Source of the DNA: Curtobacterium sp. MCBA15_008
Lineage (GTDB): Bacteria; Actinomycetota; Actinomycetes; Actinomycetales; Microbacteriaceae
DNA: 64,000 bases
Direction of reading: 5' to 3'
NCBI RefSeq assembly: GCF_001865065.1
Contig: NZ_MJGN01000056.1
Span: 195,851-259,850, forward strand
Shown here: piece by piece, positions 7,242 through 15,724 of the stretch
Layout: the number at the start of each line of letters is the position of its first letter
Position numbering within the stretch: the stretch's first letter is position 1
Made by a program: the position numbers and the translations under genes
Notes under the pieces: generated by a model
Database searches by the model: none
Told to the model about the DNA's origin: nothing
Seen by the model: only the letters and a program-made list of their open reading frames with translations

Positions 7242-9345
7242 GGAAGAACGACGAGGCGGCCCACGAGGCGGTTCGGGTCGCGACGGCGGCAGCCGGCCTG
7301 GAGGCCCGTCCCGCGACCGCACCGCCGGCTCCGGCCGTGCGGGTGGCCGGTCCGGTGACGACCGTGGCGGGTACCGCGGGCGCGATGAGCGTCCGTCGGG
7401 TGACCGTGGTGGGTACCAGGGTCGTGACGACCGCTCCGGCGCGACCGGCGGATACCGGGGTCGTGACGACCGTTCCGGTGGGACCGGCGGCGGTTACCGG
7501 GGGCGCGATGAGCGTCCGTCGGGTGACCGTGGTGGGTACCGGGGTCGTGACGACCGTTCCGGTGGGACCGGCGGCGGCTACCGGGGTCGCGATGAGCGTC
7601 CGTCGGGTGACCGTGGGGGCTACCAGGGTCGCGACGAGCGCTCCGGCGGCTACCGGGGTCGTGACGAGCGTCCGTCGGGTGACCGTGGGGGCTACCAGGG
7701 TCGCGACGACCGCTCCGGTGGCGGGTACCGCGGTCGTGACGAGCGTTCCGGCGGGACCGGTGGCGGCTACCGCGGTCGCGACGAGCGCCCCGCGTCCGGT
7801 GGCTACCGCGGCCGTGACGACCGTTCCGGTGGCACGAGCGGCGAGTACCAGAGTCGTGACGACCGTTCCGGCGGGACCGGTGGCGGCTACCGCGGGCGTG
7901 ACGAGCGCCCCGCGTCCGGTGGCTACCGCGGCCGTGACGACCGTTCCGGTGGGACCGGCGGTGGGTACCGCGGCCGTGATGACCGTTCCGGTGGGACCGG
8001 TGGCGGGTACCGCGGCCGTGACGACCGCCGTGACGACCGCCGTGACGACCGCCGTGACGACCGTGGCGGTGACCGCGGACGCTTCGTGAGCCGTGACGAC
8101 GACCGTCGCGGCGGCGACCGCGGCGGCTTCGTCCGTCGTGAGGACGACCGCGGTGGGTACCGGGGCCGTGACGACCGCCGTGACGCCCCGCGCCGTGACG
8201 ACGACCGGGGCGGCTACCGGGGCCGTGACGACCGCCGAGACGCCCCGCGCCGCGATGCTCCGCGCCGCGACGACGACCGGCGCGACCCGGCCCGCGAGGA
8301 CCGCCGCACCCCGGACGGCCGCCCGAGCAGCGTGTGGCACAACGGCCGACGCTACGTCGGCGGCACCACGACCGCGCGCAACAGCGACCGCAACCGGGGC
8401 TCCGGCAGCCGGTCCACCGGCCCTCGCACGCCCGACCACCGCACCACCCCGCAGCCCGAGGGCGCCCGCGACCAGTCCGGCGCTCCGCTGGAGGGCACGC
8501 CCGAACGACCGATCATCCCGGACTGGGACGCATCGGAGGGGAGCGCGCCTGCCGGGGCCGCACCGGGCCTCCAGGCAGAGGGCGAGCGCCTGCAGAAGGT
8601 GATCGCCGGTGCGGGCGTGGCATCCCGACGCGTCGCGGAGAACCTGATCGTCGAGGGCCGCGTGACGGTCAACGGCGAGGTCGTCGACGCGCTCGGTCGC
8701 CGGGTCGACCCGGAAACCGACGAGATCGCCGTGGACGGCGTGCCGGTGCAGATCGACAGCTCGCGTCGCTACGTGCTCCTCAACAAGCCGACCGGCATGG
8801 TGTCGAGCCTGCAGGACGAGCGCGGGCGCCGCGACCTGTCCGAGTACGTCGACCGGTACGAGGAGCGCCTGTTCAACGTCGGCCGCCTCGACACCGAGAC
8901 GTCCGGGCTCCTGATCCTGACGAACGACGGGGACCTGGCCCACGTGCTCGCGCACCCGTCGTTCGGCGTGACGAAGACCTACATCGCCAAGGTGCGCGGC
9001 AACGTGAACCCGGCGACGGTGCAGCGACTGCTCGACGGTGTGGAGCTCGAGGACGGCCCGATCGCCGCGGACAAGGTGCGGCTGCTCGAGTCGTCCCGCG
9101 GGGAGTCGCTCGTCGAGATCACGCTGCACTCGGGCCGGAACCGCATCGTCCGCCGGATGCTCGACGAGGTCGACCACCCGGTGCTCGAACTCGTCCGTCG
9201 CTCGTTCGGCCCGCTGCAGCTCGGGTCGCTGCCGATCGGCAAGACGCGCGAGCTGTCGACCGTCGAGCTCGGCAGCCTCCTCCGGATCGCCCGTCAGGCG
9301 AAGGGCGCCCCGCGGGACGCCGACGGCGAGGAGTCGTCGGACTGA
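7228..9345 (+). CDS. rluB: RluB-type rRNA pseudouridine synthase with giant RGR/RDDR-repeat N-terminus
   Basis: A 705-residue protein. The C-terminal 250 residues form a normal RluB/RsuA enzyme: an S4 RNA-binding domain (about 453-510, ERLQKVIAGAGVASRR) and the catalytic core with GRLDTETSGLL (Asp555 is the expected nucleophile-like aspartate). The first 450 residues are extraordinary: tens of copies of GYRGRDDRSGG-like units, then DDRRDDRR blocks, giving an RGG-box-like, highly charged and disordered tail. Family members usually have at most a short basic extension. I start at ATG 7228 (MAAYEEERRGG), preceded by GAAGGG at 7216-7221. The product modifies 23S rRNA; the tail may add RNA affinity, which is inference. 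Confidence 0.9.
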   Translation: MAAYEEERRGGPRGGSGRDGGSRPGGPSRDRTAGSGRAGGRSGDDRGGYRGRDERPSGDRGGYQGRDDRSGATGGYRGRDDRSGGTGGGYRGRDERPSGDRGGYRGRDDRSGGTGGGYRGRDERPSGDRGGYQGRDERSGGYRGRDERPSGDRGGYQGRDDRSGGGYRGRDERSGGTGGGYRGRDERPASGGYRGRDDRSGGTSGEYQSRDDRSGGTGGGYRGRDERPASGGYRGRDDRSGGTGGGYRGRDDRSGGTGGGYRGRDDRRDDRRDDRRDDRGGDRGRFVSRDDDRRGGDRGGFVRREDDRGGYRGRDDRRDAPRRDDDRGGYRGRDDRRDAPRRDAPRRDDDRRDPAREDRRTPDGRPSSVWHNGRRYVGGTTTARNSDRNRGSGSRSTGPRTPDHRTTPQPEGARDQSGAPLEGTPERPIIPDWDASEGSAPAGAAPGLQAEGERLQKVIAGAGVASRRVAENLIVEGRVTVNGEVVDALGRRVDPETDEIAVDGVPVQIDSSRRYVLLNKPTGMVSSLQDERGRRDLSEYVDRYEERLFNVGRLDTETSGLLILTNDGDLAHVLAHPSFGVTKTYIAKVRGNVNPATVQRLLDGVELEDGPIAADKVRLLESSRGESLVEITLHSGRNRIVRRMLDEVDHPVLELVRRSFGPLQLGSLPIGKTRELSTVELGSLLRIARQAKGAPRDADGEESSD
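7366..8290 (+). repeat. In-frame coding repeats of the RluB tail
   Basis: Degenerate repeats of 24-51 bp built on GGNTACCGNGGNCGTGACGA run in frame through this stretch, ending in four copies of CGTGACGACCGC around 8022-8066. They encode Gly-Tyr-Arg-Gly-Arg-Asp and Asp-Asp-Arg-Arg units. The same repetition keeps other frames and the opposite strand open, producing false ORFs. Confidence 0.85.
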
Positions 9346-9353
9346 CGCATCGG

Positions 9354-9366
9354 TAGGCTGGCCGGG
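9354..9366 (+). promoter_or_regulatory. -10 element for leaderless tyrA
   Basis: TAGGCT at 9354-9359 ends 6 nt before GTG 9366, only a few bases after the rluB stop. Confidence 0.5.
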
Positions 9367-10490
9367 TGACCGACCGCACGCTCCTCTCCGCCGAACCGGA
9401 CATCGACCGGCGGCTCCGGGGACCCGTGCGCATCGTCGGCGCCGGCCTGCTCGGTGCGTCGATCGGCCTGGCGCTGCGTGAGAAGGGTGTCGACGTCGTC
9501 CTCGACGACGTCTCGCCCGCCGCCTTGGCGCTCGCCGTGGACTACGGCGCCGGTCGGCACCCCGCAGACGGTGACGCGCCGGAGCTCGTCGTGGTGGCGG
9601 TCCCACCGGACGTCGTGGCGACCGTCGTCGCACACGAGCTGACCGCCTACCCGCAGGCCGTCGTAACCGACGTCGCGAGCGTGAAGTCCGGACCGCTGGC
9701 GGCGCTCCGGGCCTCCGGCGCCGACGTCAGCCGCTACATCGGGTCGCACCCGATGGCCGGCCGCGAGCGCAGCGGTCCGACCGCCGCCCGCGCCGACCTG
9801 TTCGTCGGGCGGCCGTGGGTGGTCGCCGGGCACGACGGGATCAGCTACCAGCGGGCCGCCGTGGTCGAGGACCTCGCGCTCGACGTGGGGGCGACCGTGG
9901 TGCCGATGGACCCGGAGTCGCACGACCTCGCCGTGGCGTACGTCTCGCACGCGCCGCAGCTCGTGTCGACGCTGATGGCCTCGCGGCTGCGGGACGCTCC
10001 CGACGGGTCGCTCGACCTGGCCGGCGGCGGCGTCCGCGACGTCACGCGCATCGCGGCGAGCGACCCCGGCCTGTGGGTGCAGATCATCGGGGCGAACGCC
10101 GGGCACATCCGGCCGGTGCTCGCCGACCTCCGGGCCGACCTCGACCGCGTGCTCGAGGCACTCGACGACCCGGCGGCGACCGGCGCCCCCCGGGCACTCG
10201 CCGAGACGATCGCCGCAGGGAACCGCGGTGTCGAACGGCTGCCGGGCAAGCACGGCACCACCAAGCGCTTCGCCCAGGTCGTCGTCCTGGTGGACGACAC
10301 CCCCGGGCAGATCGCCGCGCTCCTCACGTTCATCGGGGAGATCGGCATCAACCTCGAGGACATGCGCCTCGAGCACTCACCGGGTGCACCGATCGGCATC
10401 GTCGAGGTGTCGGTCGTCCCCGAGCATGAACAGCGACTCGTCGAGGAACTCGAGGGTCGCGGATGGAGGATCGCAGCAGCATGGGCCTGA
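9366..10490 (+). CDS. tyrA: Prephenate dehydrogenase
   Basis: A 374-residue NAD(P)-dependent dehydrogenase for tyrosine synthesis. The Rossmann motif is [19 protein letters not shown] (about 21-39), followed by [10 protein letters not shown] and [11 protein letters not shown], both conserved in TyrA. The C-terminal 75 residues ([34 protein letters not shown]) form an ACT-type regulatory domain, suggesting feedback control by an aromatic amino acid. tyrA-cmk-der is a recurrent actinobacterial order. The 3' end overlaps cmk by 10 bases. Confidence 0.93.
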   Translation: MTDRTLLSAEPDIDRRLRGPVRIVGAGLLGASIGLALREKGVDVVLDDVSPAALALAVDYGAGRHPADGDAPELVVVAVPPDVVATVVAHELTAYPQAVVTDVASVKSGPLAALRASGADVSRYIGSHPMAGRERSGPTAARADLFVGRPWVVAGHDGISYQRAAVVEDLALDVGATVVPMDPESHDLAVAYVSHAPQLVSTLMASRLRDAPDGSLDLAGGGVRDVTRIAASDPGLWVQIIGANAGHIRPVLADLRADLDRVLEALDDPAATGAPRALAETIAAGNRGVERLPGKHGTTKRFAQVVVLVDDTPGQIAALLTFIGEIGINLEDMRLEHSPGAPIGIVEVSVVPEHEQRLVEELEGRGWRIAAAWA

Positions 10491-11377
10491 ACGAGAACAC
10501 CGACCCCGCAACGACCGCAGCCGCGCAGGACTCCGGGGTGACCGGCGGCCCCGACGGACCCGACACCGGGCTCCCCACCCCGGGCGACGGCGCAGGCGGT
10601 GGCGCCGACGGCGGACCGCTCGGTGGTCCGGCCGGCGGCCTCGGCGAACCCGGCGGCGAGCCCGGTTCGACCAGCGCCCCGATGCCGTCCGGCCTGGCCG
10701 ACGGCGCCTACGTCGCGAAGACCGTCATCGCGGTCGACGGGCCCGCGGGCAGCGGCAAGTCCAGCGTGTCCCGTGCCGCGGCCCGAGCACTCGGTTTCGG
10801 CTACCAGGACACCGGCGCCGCGTACCGCGCGCTCGCCTGGCACGCCCTGCAGCAGCACGTCGACCTCGACGACCCGGCGGCGGTGCTCGCCAGCTGGGAC
10901 ACCTTCGACTACACGATCGGCACCGACCCCGACGCCTACTTCGTGCGGGTGGGGGAGACCGACGTCACCGACGCCATCCGCACCCCCGAGGTGACCGGCG
11001 CCGTGGCCCACATCGCCAAGCTCCCCGAGGTCCGGCAGCGCCTCGTCCAGCTCTTCCGCACGGTCATGCGGAAGGCGGACGCCCCGGGCATCGTCACCGA
11101 GGGACGGGACATCACGACCGTGGTCGCCCCGGACGCCGAGGTGCGGATCCTGCTGACGGCCGACGAGTCGGTTAGGATGGCACGGCGTGCGGCCGAGGTC
11201 ACGACCCAGTCCGCCGCCGAGACCTCCGCCGCACTCGCTCGTCGCGACGCGGCGGACGCGAAGGTCGTCGACTTCATGAACGCCGCCGACGGCGTCACGA
11301 CGCTCGACTCCACCGACCTCGACTTCGACCAGACCGTGCAGGCGGTCGTCGAACTGGCCCGCGCGGCCACGCACTGA
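10481..11377 (+). CDS. cmk: Cytidylate kinase with Gly/Pro-rich N-terminal tail
   Basis: A 298-residue kinase that phosphorylates CMP and dCMP. The P-loop [10 protein letters not shown] lies at 86-95, then [13 protein letters not shown] and [21 protein letters not shown], all standard Cmk motifs. The first 78 residues are Gly, Pro and Asp rich and precede the usual start of the enzyme. ATG 10481 has GGAGGA ten bases upstream (10465-10470); an ATG at 10463 is in frame but lacks a site. The last codons and stop are duplicated downstream. Confidence 0.93.
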   Translation: MGLNENTDPATTAAAQDSGVTGGPDGPDTGLPTPGDGAGGGADGGPLGGPAGGLGEPGGEPGSTSAPMPSGLADGAYVAKTVIAVDGPAGSGKSSVSRAAARALGFGYQDTGAAYRALAWHALQQHVDLDDPAAVLASWDTFDYTIGTDPDAYFVRVGETDVTDAIRTPEVTGAVAHIAKLPEVRQRLVQLFRTVMRKADAPGIVTEGRDITTVVAPDAEVRILLTADESVRMARRAAEVTTQSAAETSAALARRDAADAKVVDFMNAADGVTTLDSTDLDFDQTVQAVVELARAATH

Positions 11378-11414
11378 CACCGACATCCCGGCCCCGCGCG
11401 GCCACGCACTGACA
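11358..11414 (+). repeat. 22-bp direct repeat copying the cmk 3' end
   Basis: The 22 bases at 11358-11379, which include the last codons and stop of cmk, recur exactly at 11393-11414 (period 35). This is one of several duplications across stop codons in the window. Confidence 0.85.
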
Positions 11415-11449
11415 ACACGCGGCCGCAGGGTCGCCGGCAAGGAACCCAC

Positions 11450-12967
11450 ATGGCGCAGCTCGACAACGACCACGACGACTTCCCCCAGTACGACGACGCG
11501 CTCGGCGAGCGTCTCGCCGGGCTCGACGAGGCCGAGGCCGAACAGCGCGCGACCGCGCTCCGCGCCGGGCTCGAGGACTACGAGCTCGACGAAGAAGACG
11601 TCGCACTGCTCGAGGCCGGCCAGCTCGGCACGGACGGCATCACCTACCTGCCGGCGTACCCGGTGCTCGCGATCGTCGGTCGCCCGAACGTCGGCAAGTC
11701 CGCGCTCGTGAACCGCATCCTCGGTCGCCGCGAAGCCGTCGTGCAGGACGTCCCCGGCGTCACGCGCGACCGCGTCTCGTACAAGGCCGACTGGAACGAC
11801 AAGCGCTTCACGCTCGTCGACACCGGCGGTTGGGAGCCGGACGCGCAGGGCATCAACGCCTCCGTCGCGGCACAGGCCGAGGTCGCGATCGACCTCGCCG
11901 ACGCCGTGCTCTTCGTCGTCGACGTGACGGTCGGCATCACCGCCACCGACGAGCACGTCGTGAAGATGCTCCGCGGCACCGACCGCCCGGTCATCGTCGT
12001 CGCGAACAAGTCCGACGACGACCGCCGCGACCTCGACGCGTACGAGCTGTGGAACCTCGGCCTCGGCGAGCCGCACCCGGTGTCGGCGCTGCACGGCCGT
12101 GGCGTCGCGGACCTGCTCGACCTCATCATCAAGACGCTCCCCGACACCTCGGCCGTCGCCAAGCAGGAGGTCGGCGGACCCCGCCGCGTGGCCATCCTCG
12201 GCCGTCCGAACGTCGGCAAGAGCTCGCTGCTGAACAAGGCCGCCGGTGAAGAGCGCGTCGTCGTGAACGACCTCGCCGGCACCACGCGCGACCCGGTGGA
12301 CGAGCAGATCGAACTCGGCGGCAAGGTGTGGCGCTTCGTCGACACCGCCGGCATCCGGAAGCGCGTGCACCTGCAGCAGGGCGCCGACTTCTACGCGTCC
12401 CTCCGCACCACGGCCGCGCTCGAGAAGGCCGAGGTCGCCGTCGTCGTCCTCGACGTCACCGAGCCGATCTCCGTGCAGGACCTCCGCATCATCGACCTCG
12501 TGCTCGAGTCCGGTCGTGCCCTCGTGCTGGCCTACAACAAGTGGGACCTGCTCGACGACGATCGCCGCCGGTACCTCGAGCGGGAGATCGAGCAGGACCT
12601 CGCCCACGTGGCGTGGGCTCCTCGCGTGAACATGTCGGCCCGCACCGGCCGCCACCTCGAGAAGCTCGTGCCGGCGCTCGAGACCGCGCTCGAGTCGTGG
12701 GACACCCGCATCCCGACCGGCAAGGTCAACGCCTTCATCGCCGAACTCGTGCAGGAACACCCGCACCCCGTCCGTGGTGGCAAGCAGCCCCGCATCCTGT
12801 TCGGCACGCAGGCCTCCAGCCAGCCGCCGACGTTCGTGCTCTTCACGACCGGCTTCCTCGACCCGCAGTACCGACGGTTCATCACCCGTCGTCTCCGCGA
12901 GGTCTGGGGCTTCGCGGGTACGCCGATCAACGTCAACATGCGGGTGCGCGAGCGCCGCAAGCGCTGA
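11450..12967 (+). CDS. der: Ribosome-assembly GTPase Der (EngA)
   Basis: A 505-residue protein with the diagnostic pair of GTPase domains: [14 protein letters not shown] with DTGGWE (about 76-145) and [14 protein letters not shown] with DTAGIRKR (about 248-305), then the C-terminal KH-like domain ending in RVRERRKR. Der acts in 50S subunit maturation. An acidic tail of about 65 residues precedes the first domain, as in other actinobacterial Der proteins. RBS AAGGA lies just before the ATG. Confidence 0.96.
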   Translation: MAQLDNDHDDFPQYDDALGERLAGLDEAEAEQRATALRAGLEDYELDEEDVALLEAGQLGTDGITYLPAYPVLAIVGRPNVGKSALVNRILGRREAVVQDVPGVTRDRVSYKADWNDKRFTLVDTGGWEPDAQGINASVAAQAEVAIDLADAVLFVVDVTVGITATDEHVVKMLRGTDRPVIVVANKSDDDRRDLDAYELWNLGLGEPHPVSALHGRGVADLLDLIIKTLPDTSAVAKQEVGGPRRVAILGRPNVGKSSLLNKAAGEERVVVNDLAGTTRDPVDEQIELGGKVWRFVDTAGIRKRVHLQQGADFYASLRTTAALEKAEVAVVVLDVTEPISVQDLRIIDLVLESGRALVLAYNKWDLLDDDRRRYLEREIEQDLAHVAWAPRVNMSARTGRHLEKLVPALETALESWDTRIPTGKVNAFIAELVQEHPHPVRGGKQPRILFGTQASSQPPTFVLFTTGFLDPQYRRFITRRLREVWGFAGTPINVNMRVRERRKR

Positions 12968-12988
12968 GTCCGATCGGGGGAGCGGGAC

Positions 12989-13642
12989 ATGACCGCGGCG
13001 CGGCGACGGTGGCTGTACGCCACCGTCGCCGCGCTCTTCGTCGCCCTGGTCCTGTTCGCCTGGCACACCTTCCGGGCCGAGCGTGGCACCGACACCGCGC
13101 AGCCCGTCGCCACCGCGCAGCCCGTCGACACCGCGACCCCGCTCGCCGAGCAGGGCGTGCAGGGCGGCACGCGGGTGTCGCCCTCGAACACGCTCGGCGC
13201 TCCGGTCCCGGCGCCCGAGACCTCGTCCGACGCCGAGGACCACGCCGACGGGTCGCCGATCGACCCGTGGTGGCGACGTGTCCCGCCGGTCGCCGGTGAC
13301 CTGGTGCCGATCGACCGGTTCGCCTCGGGACACGTCCGGATCACGCGCGCCGGGGAGCACCTGCTCGTCACGATCTCGGACCTCCGGGTGGCGTCGTACG
13401 ACGCCGAGCTGCCCACCGTGCGGGTGCTGCTGTCCGAGGGCGCGGTGGTCGGTGAGCGCCGCGGGTACTGGACGCGGCAGGGTGCGGACGACGACCTCGG
13501 CACGATCCCGTCCGACGTCGGGACCATCACCTTCGACATCGAGGCACCCCGGGGCATCCCGGACCCGGTGCGCTCGCTCGTCCTGCTGGACCCCGACTCC
13601 GGCGAGGTCCTCGGCGGCGCGGCACTCATCCCGACCGACTGA
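12989..13642 (+). CDS. Membrane-anchored protein with DM13-like domain
   Basis: A 217-residue protein with one N-terminal membrane segment (WLYATVAALFVALVLFAWHTF, 8-28), a Thr/Ala/Pro-rich linker holding a small TAQPVA repeat, and a C-terminal domain of about 115 residues. GHVRITRAGEHLLVTISDLRV, RVLLSEG, DDDLGTIPSDVGTITFDI and VRSLVLLDPDSGEVLGGAAL resemble the strand pattern of DM13 domains, which are proposed to carry electrons or bind ligands at the cell surface; no conserved cysteine is present. The assignment is tentative. It starts 21 bases after der and may be cotranscribed. Confidence 0.5.
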   Translation: MTAARRRWLYATVAALFVALVLFAWHTFRAERGTDTAQPVATAQPVDTATPLAEQGVQGGTRVSPSNTLGAPVPAPETSSDAEDHADGSPIDPWWRRVPPVAGDLVPIDRFASGHVRITRAGEHLLVTISDLRVASYDAELPTVRVLLSEGAVVGERRGYWTRQGADDDLGTIPSDVGTITFDIEAPRGIPDPVRSLVLLDPDSGEVLGGAALIPTD

Positions 13643-13691
13643 GTCGGCGTCGCGCGGCCGCGCGACGCCCGGCGTGTTCGTGGGTCAGGTC

Positions 13692-13751
13692 GCACCCCGC
13701 TGCGGACGTTGCGCCCCGGGGTGCGGGGGTGCAACGTCCGCAGGCGGGTGC
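13692..13751 (+). repeat. Palindromic element, copy 1
   Basis: Two 21-bp arms (13692-13712 and 13731-13751) pair with two mismatches around a GC-rich loop that itself contains GCGCCCCGGGGTGC. The surrounding 90 bp, 13679-13770, are repeated at 13819-13909. It could be a terminator for the upstream gene or a REP-like element. Confidence 0.75.
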
Positions 13752-13831
13752 GGACCGCGCGCGGGCTCGGCGCGGGTCGCCACTCGGCCGGCGTCGCCCG
13801 GCGTCCGCCGTGCGCGCTCGTGGGTCACGTC

Positions 13832-13890
13832 GCACCCCGCTGTGAACGTCGCGCCCCGGGGTGCGGGGTGCAATGTCCGCAGGCGGGTGC
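13832..13890 (+). repeat. Palindromic element, copy 2
   Basis: Second copy of the 13692-13751 palindrome, same orientation, with more mismatches between its arms (13832-13852 and 13870-13890). Both lie in the 328-bp gap between two genes, which otherwise holds only a half copy of the GGCCTGGAGGCGCGG element at 13920-13933. Confidence 0.75.
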
Positions 13891-13970
13891 GGAGCGCGCG
13901 CGGGATCGCGCGGGACGTCGCCTGGAGGCGCGGTGCCGGTTCCCCACGCTGGATGCGGCACCATGGGAGG

Positions 13971-14492
13971 GTGACGCAGCAGAACGACGGGCTCGGTGCC
14001 CTCGCCGACCGCGTGTGGTGTCGCCTCCGGCTCGACCGACTCGCCGGGGGCCGGCAGGGCGGGTACGTCATCCGCGAGGACATGCTGGAGCACCCCGACA
14101 CCGTGCGGTCGTTCCGTCGGATCCGCTGGTTGCTCGTCGCCGAGACGGTCGTCGGGTTCGCCGCGATCGTCGTCGCGGTGCTGCTGACCCACGCGGGACA
14201 GACCGTGCCGTGGGCGGTGTGGTTCCGGGCGACGGTCGTGCTGCTCATCACCCTGACGCTCTACGTCTTCGCGTGGCGGGCGCAGCTCGGGTACTACTGG
14301 GCGTACCAGCGGCTCCGGTTGTTCAGTCGGATCTTCCCGGTCGTGACGCTCGTGGTGGCGGCGATCCCGGGCCTGTACCCGTTCTGGATGGTGATCGAGC
14401 AGATCGTGTTCTCACTGCTCATGATCGGCATCGGGGACGTGCTCACCACAGACCACATGCGGGCCGCGTTCCCGAAGCCCGTCCGGCGGTAG
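13971..14492 (+). CDS. Small multi-spanning membrane protein
   Basis: A 173-residue protein starting at GTG 13971, with a -10-like CACCAT ending 6 nt upstream. After a 60-residue cytoplasmic part (REDMLEHPDTVRSFRRIR), four membrane segments can be seen: LLVAETVVGFAAIVVAVLL, WFRATVVLLITLTLYVFAW, a segment around IFPVVTLVVAAIPGLYPFW, and IEQIVFSLLMIGIGDVL. I do not recognise the family. It stands alone between two repeat-rich gaps. Confidence 0.65.
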   Translation: MTQQNDGLGALADRVWCRLRLDRLAGGRQGGYVIREDMLEHPDTVRSFRRIRWLLVAETVVGFAAIVVAVLLTHAGQTVPWAVWFRATVVLLITLTLYVFAWRAQLGYYWAYQRLRLFSRIFPVVTLVVAAIPGLYPFWMVIEQIVFSLLMIGIGDVLTTDHMRAAFPKPVRR

Positions 14493-14520
14493 GGGAGCGG
14501 CGGCGCGGCGCCGGGGAGCG

Positions 14521-14645
14521 TCGACTCGGAACGACATCGTCGTACGACGACGACCGAGTCGCACCGTGCACGCGCGGGGTGTTGCACGCGCGCGGGGACG
14601 ACTCCGTCGGTGTCGTACGACGTCGACCTCGTCGTTCCGAGTCGG
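14521..14645 (+). repeat. Long imperfect inverted repeat
   Basis: CGACTCGGAACGAC near 14521 is mirrored by GTCGTTCCGAGTCG ending at about 14644, and both halves hold GTCGTACGAC plus GCACGCGCG stretches. The whole 125 bp could fold into one long, interrupted hairpin. It looks like a REPIN- or MITE-like unit; no coding function is seen. Confidence 0.6.
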
Positions 14646-14735
14646 CCTCCGCACGCCGGGCCCGCCGCCTCTGCACGCCCGGCCCGCCGCCTCCGCACGC
14701 CGGGCGCGCCAGCCTCCGCACGGCAGGCACGCCGG
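14646..14735 (+). repeat. 22-bp tandem repeat, four copies
   Basis: Units begin at 14646, 14668, 14690 and 14713, with consensus CCTCCGCACGCCGGGCCCGC plus two bases. It directly follows the long inverted repeat and precedes the aldo/keto reductase promoter. Confidence 0.85.
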
Positions 14736-14803
14736 CCCGGCCCGATCCTGGTCCTCGTGGTCCCAGGGACCGACGGGGCCTGCCAGCGGCAGCCGGAGAG
14801 GCG

Positions 14804-14816
14804 CATCGTGGGGACA
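14804..14816 (+). promoter_or_regulatory. -10 element for leaderless aldo/keto reductase gene
   Basis: CATCGT at 14804-14809 ends 6 nt before ATG 14816; no Shine-Dalgarno sequence is visible. Confidence 0.4.
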
Positions 14817-15691
14817 TGACCGAAACGACCCTCCTCGGCGGCACCTACCGTGCTGCCGACGACCTCGAACTCACCCGCGTCGGCTACGGCGCCATGCAGC
14901 TTGCCGGACCGGGAGTCTTCGGGCCGCCGACCGACCGCGACGAGGCGATCCGGGTCCTCCGCACCGTCGTCGAGCTCGGCATCACCCACATCGACACGTC
15001 GGACTTCTACGGCCCCCACGTCACGAACGAGGTCATCCGCGAAGCGCTCCACCCCTACCCGGACGGCCTGCACATCGTCACGAAGGTCGGCGCCCGCCGT
15101 GACGCCGAGGGCGGATGGCCGCACGCCCGCGAGCCGCACGAGCTCGTCGAGCAGGTGCACGACAACCTGCGGAACCTCGGCCTCGAGCAGCTCGACGTGG
15201 TGAACCTCCGGATGGGCGGCTTCGACGCTCCCGAGCCGGGCAGCATCGCGCCGCAGTTCGAGGCGCTCGCCGAGCTCCAGCAGCAGGGCCTCATCAAGCA
15301 CCTCGGCCTGTCGACCGTGAACCCCGAGCAGCTCGCCGAGGCGCAGACGATCGCGCCCGTCGTGACCGTGCAGAACCTCTACAACGTCGCCCGGCGCGAG
15401 GACGAAGCCATGCTCGAGCTCACCGCGGCCCAGGGCATCGCGTACGTGCCGTACTTCCCGCTCGGCGGCTTCTCGCCCATCCAGTCCGGCGCGCTCGACT
15501 CGGTCGCGGCACGACTTGGCGTCTCCCGCCTGACCGTCGCGTTGTCGTGGCTGCTGCAGCGCTCGCCGAACATGCTGCTGATCCCCGGGACCTCGTCGGT
15601 GGCGCACCTGCGCGACAACGTCGCCTCGGCCGGGTTCGCCCTGCCGGAGGACGCCGTCGCCGAACTCGACGCGATCGGCACCGCCGCGTAG
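14816..15691 (+). CDS. Aldo/keto reductase
   Basis: A 291-residue NADPH-dependent AKR. It has the expected order: VGYGAMQLAGPGVFG, the catalytic Asp/Tyr region HIDTSDFYGPHVTNEVI, Lys in IVTKVGARRD, and the His-equivalent region QLDVVNLRMGG, where the usual HRxD is altered. The C-terminal cofactor part is VALSWLLQRSPNMLLIPGTSSVAHLRDN. Probable role is reduction of small carbonyl compounds; the substrate is unknown. It is monocistronic and convergent with the RecQ-like gene; its stop is in a 15-bp triplicate repeat. Confidence 0.88.
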   Translation: MTETTLLGGTYRAADDLELTRVGYGAMQLAGPGVFGPPTDRDEAIRVLRTVVELGITHIDTSDFYGPHVTNEVIREALHPYPDGLHIVTKVGARRDAEGGWPHAREPHELVEQVHDNLRNLGLEQLDVVNLRMGGFDAPEPGSIAPQFEALAELQQQGLIKHLGLSTVNPEQLAEAQTIAPVVTVQNLYNVARREDEAMLELTAAQGIAYVPYFPLGGFSPIQSGALDSVAARLGVSRLTVALSWLLQRSPNMLLIPGTSSVAHLRDNVASAGFALPEDAVAELDAIGTAA

Positions 15692-15722
15692 CGCACCGCC
15701 GCGTAGCGCACCGCCGCGTAGG
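15678..15722 (+). repeat. 15-bp tandem repeat, three copies, across the AKR stop codon
   Basis: GCACCGCCGCGTAGC starts at 15678, 15693 and 15708 (last base differs in the third). Each unit carries a TAG; the first is the AKR stop. Only two bases separate the array from the end of the convergent helicase gene. Confidence 0.9.
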
Positions 15723-15724
15723 GG

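Noticed and set aside
7330..8290. Possible CRISPR-like array
   Set aside because: Repeats are in frame, of variable unit length and without unique spacers; they code for the RluB tail.
7168..9633. An 821-residue minus-strand frame rich in Thr, Val and Ala repeats
   Set aside because: It is antisense to the RluB gene; the repeats of that gene keep the opposite strand open. It has no promoter, start site or recognisable domain.
9845..13360. An 1171-residue minus-strand frame
   Set aside because: It covers tyrA, cmk and der on the other strand. Long antisense frames are expected at this GC content, and the protein has no domain order.
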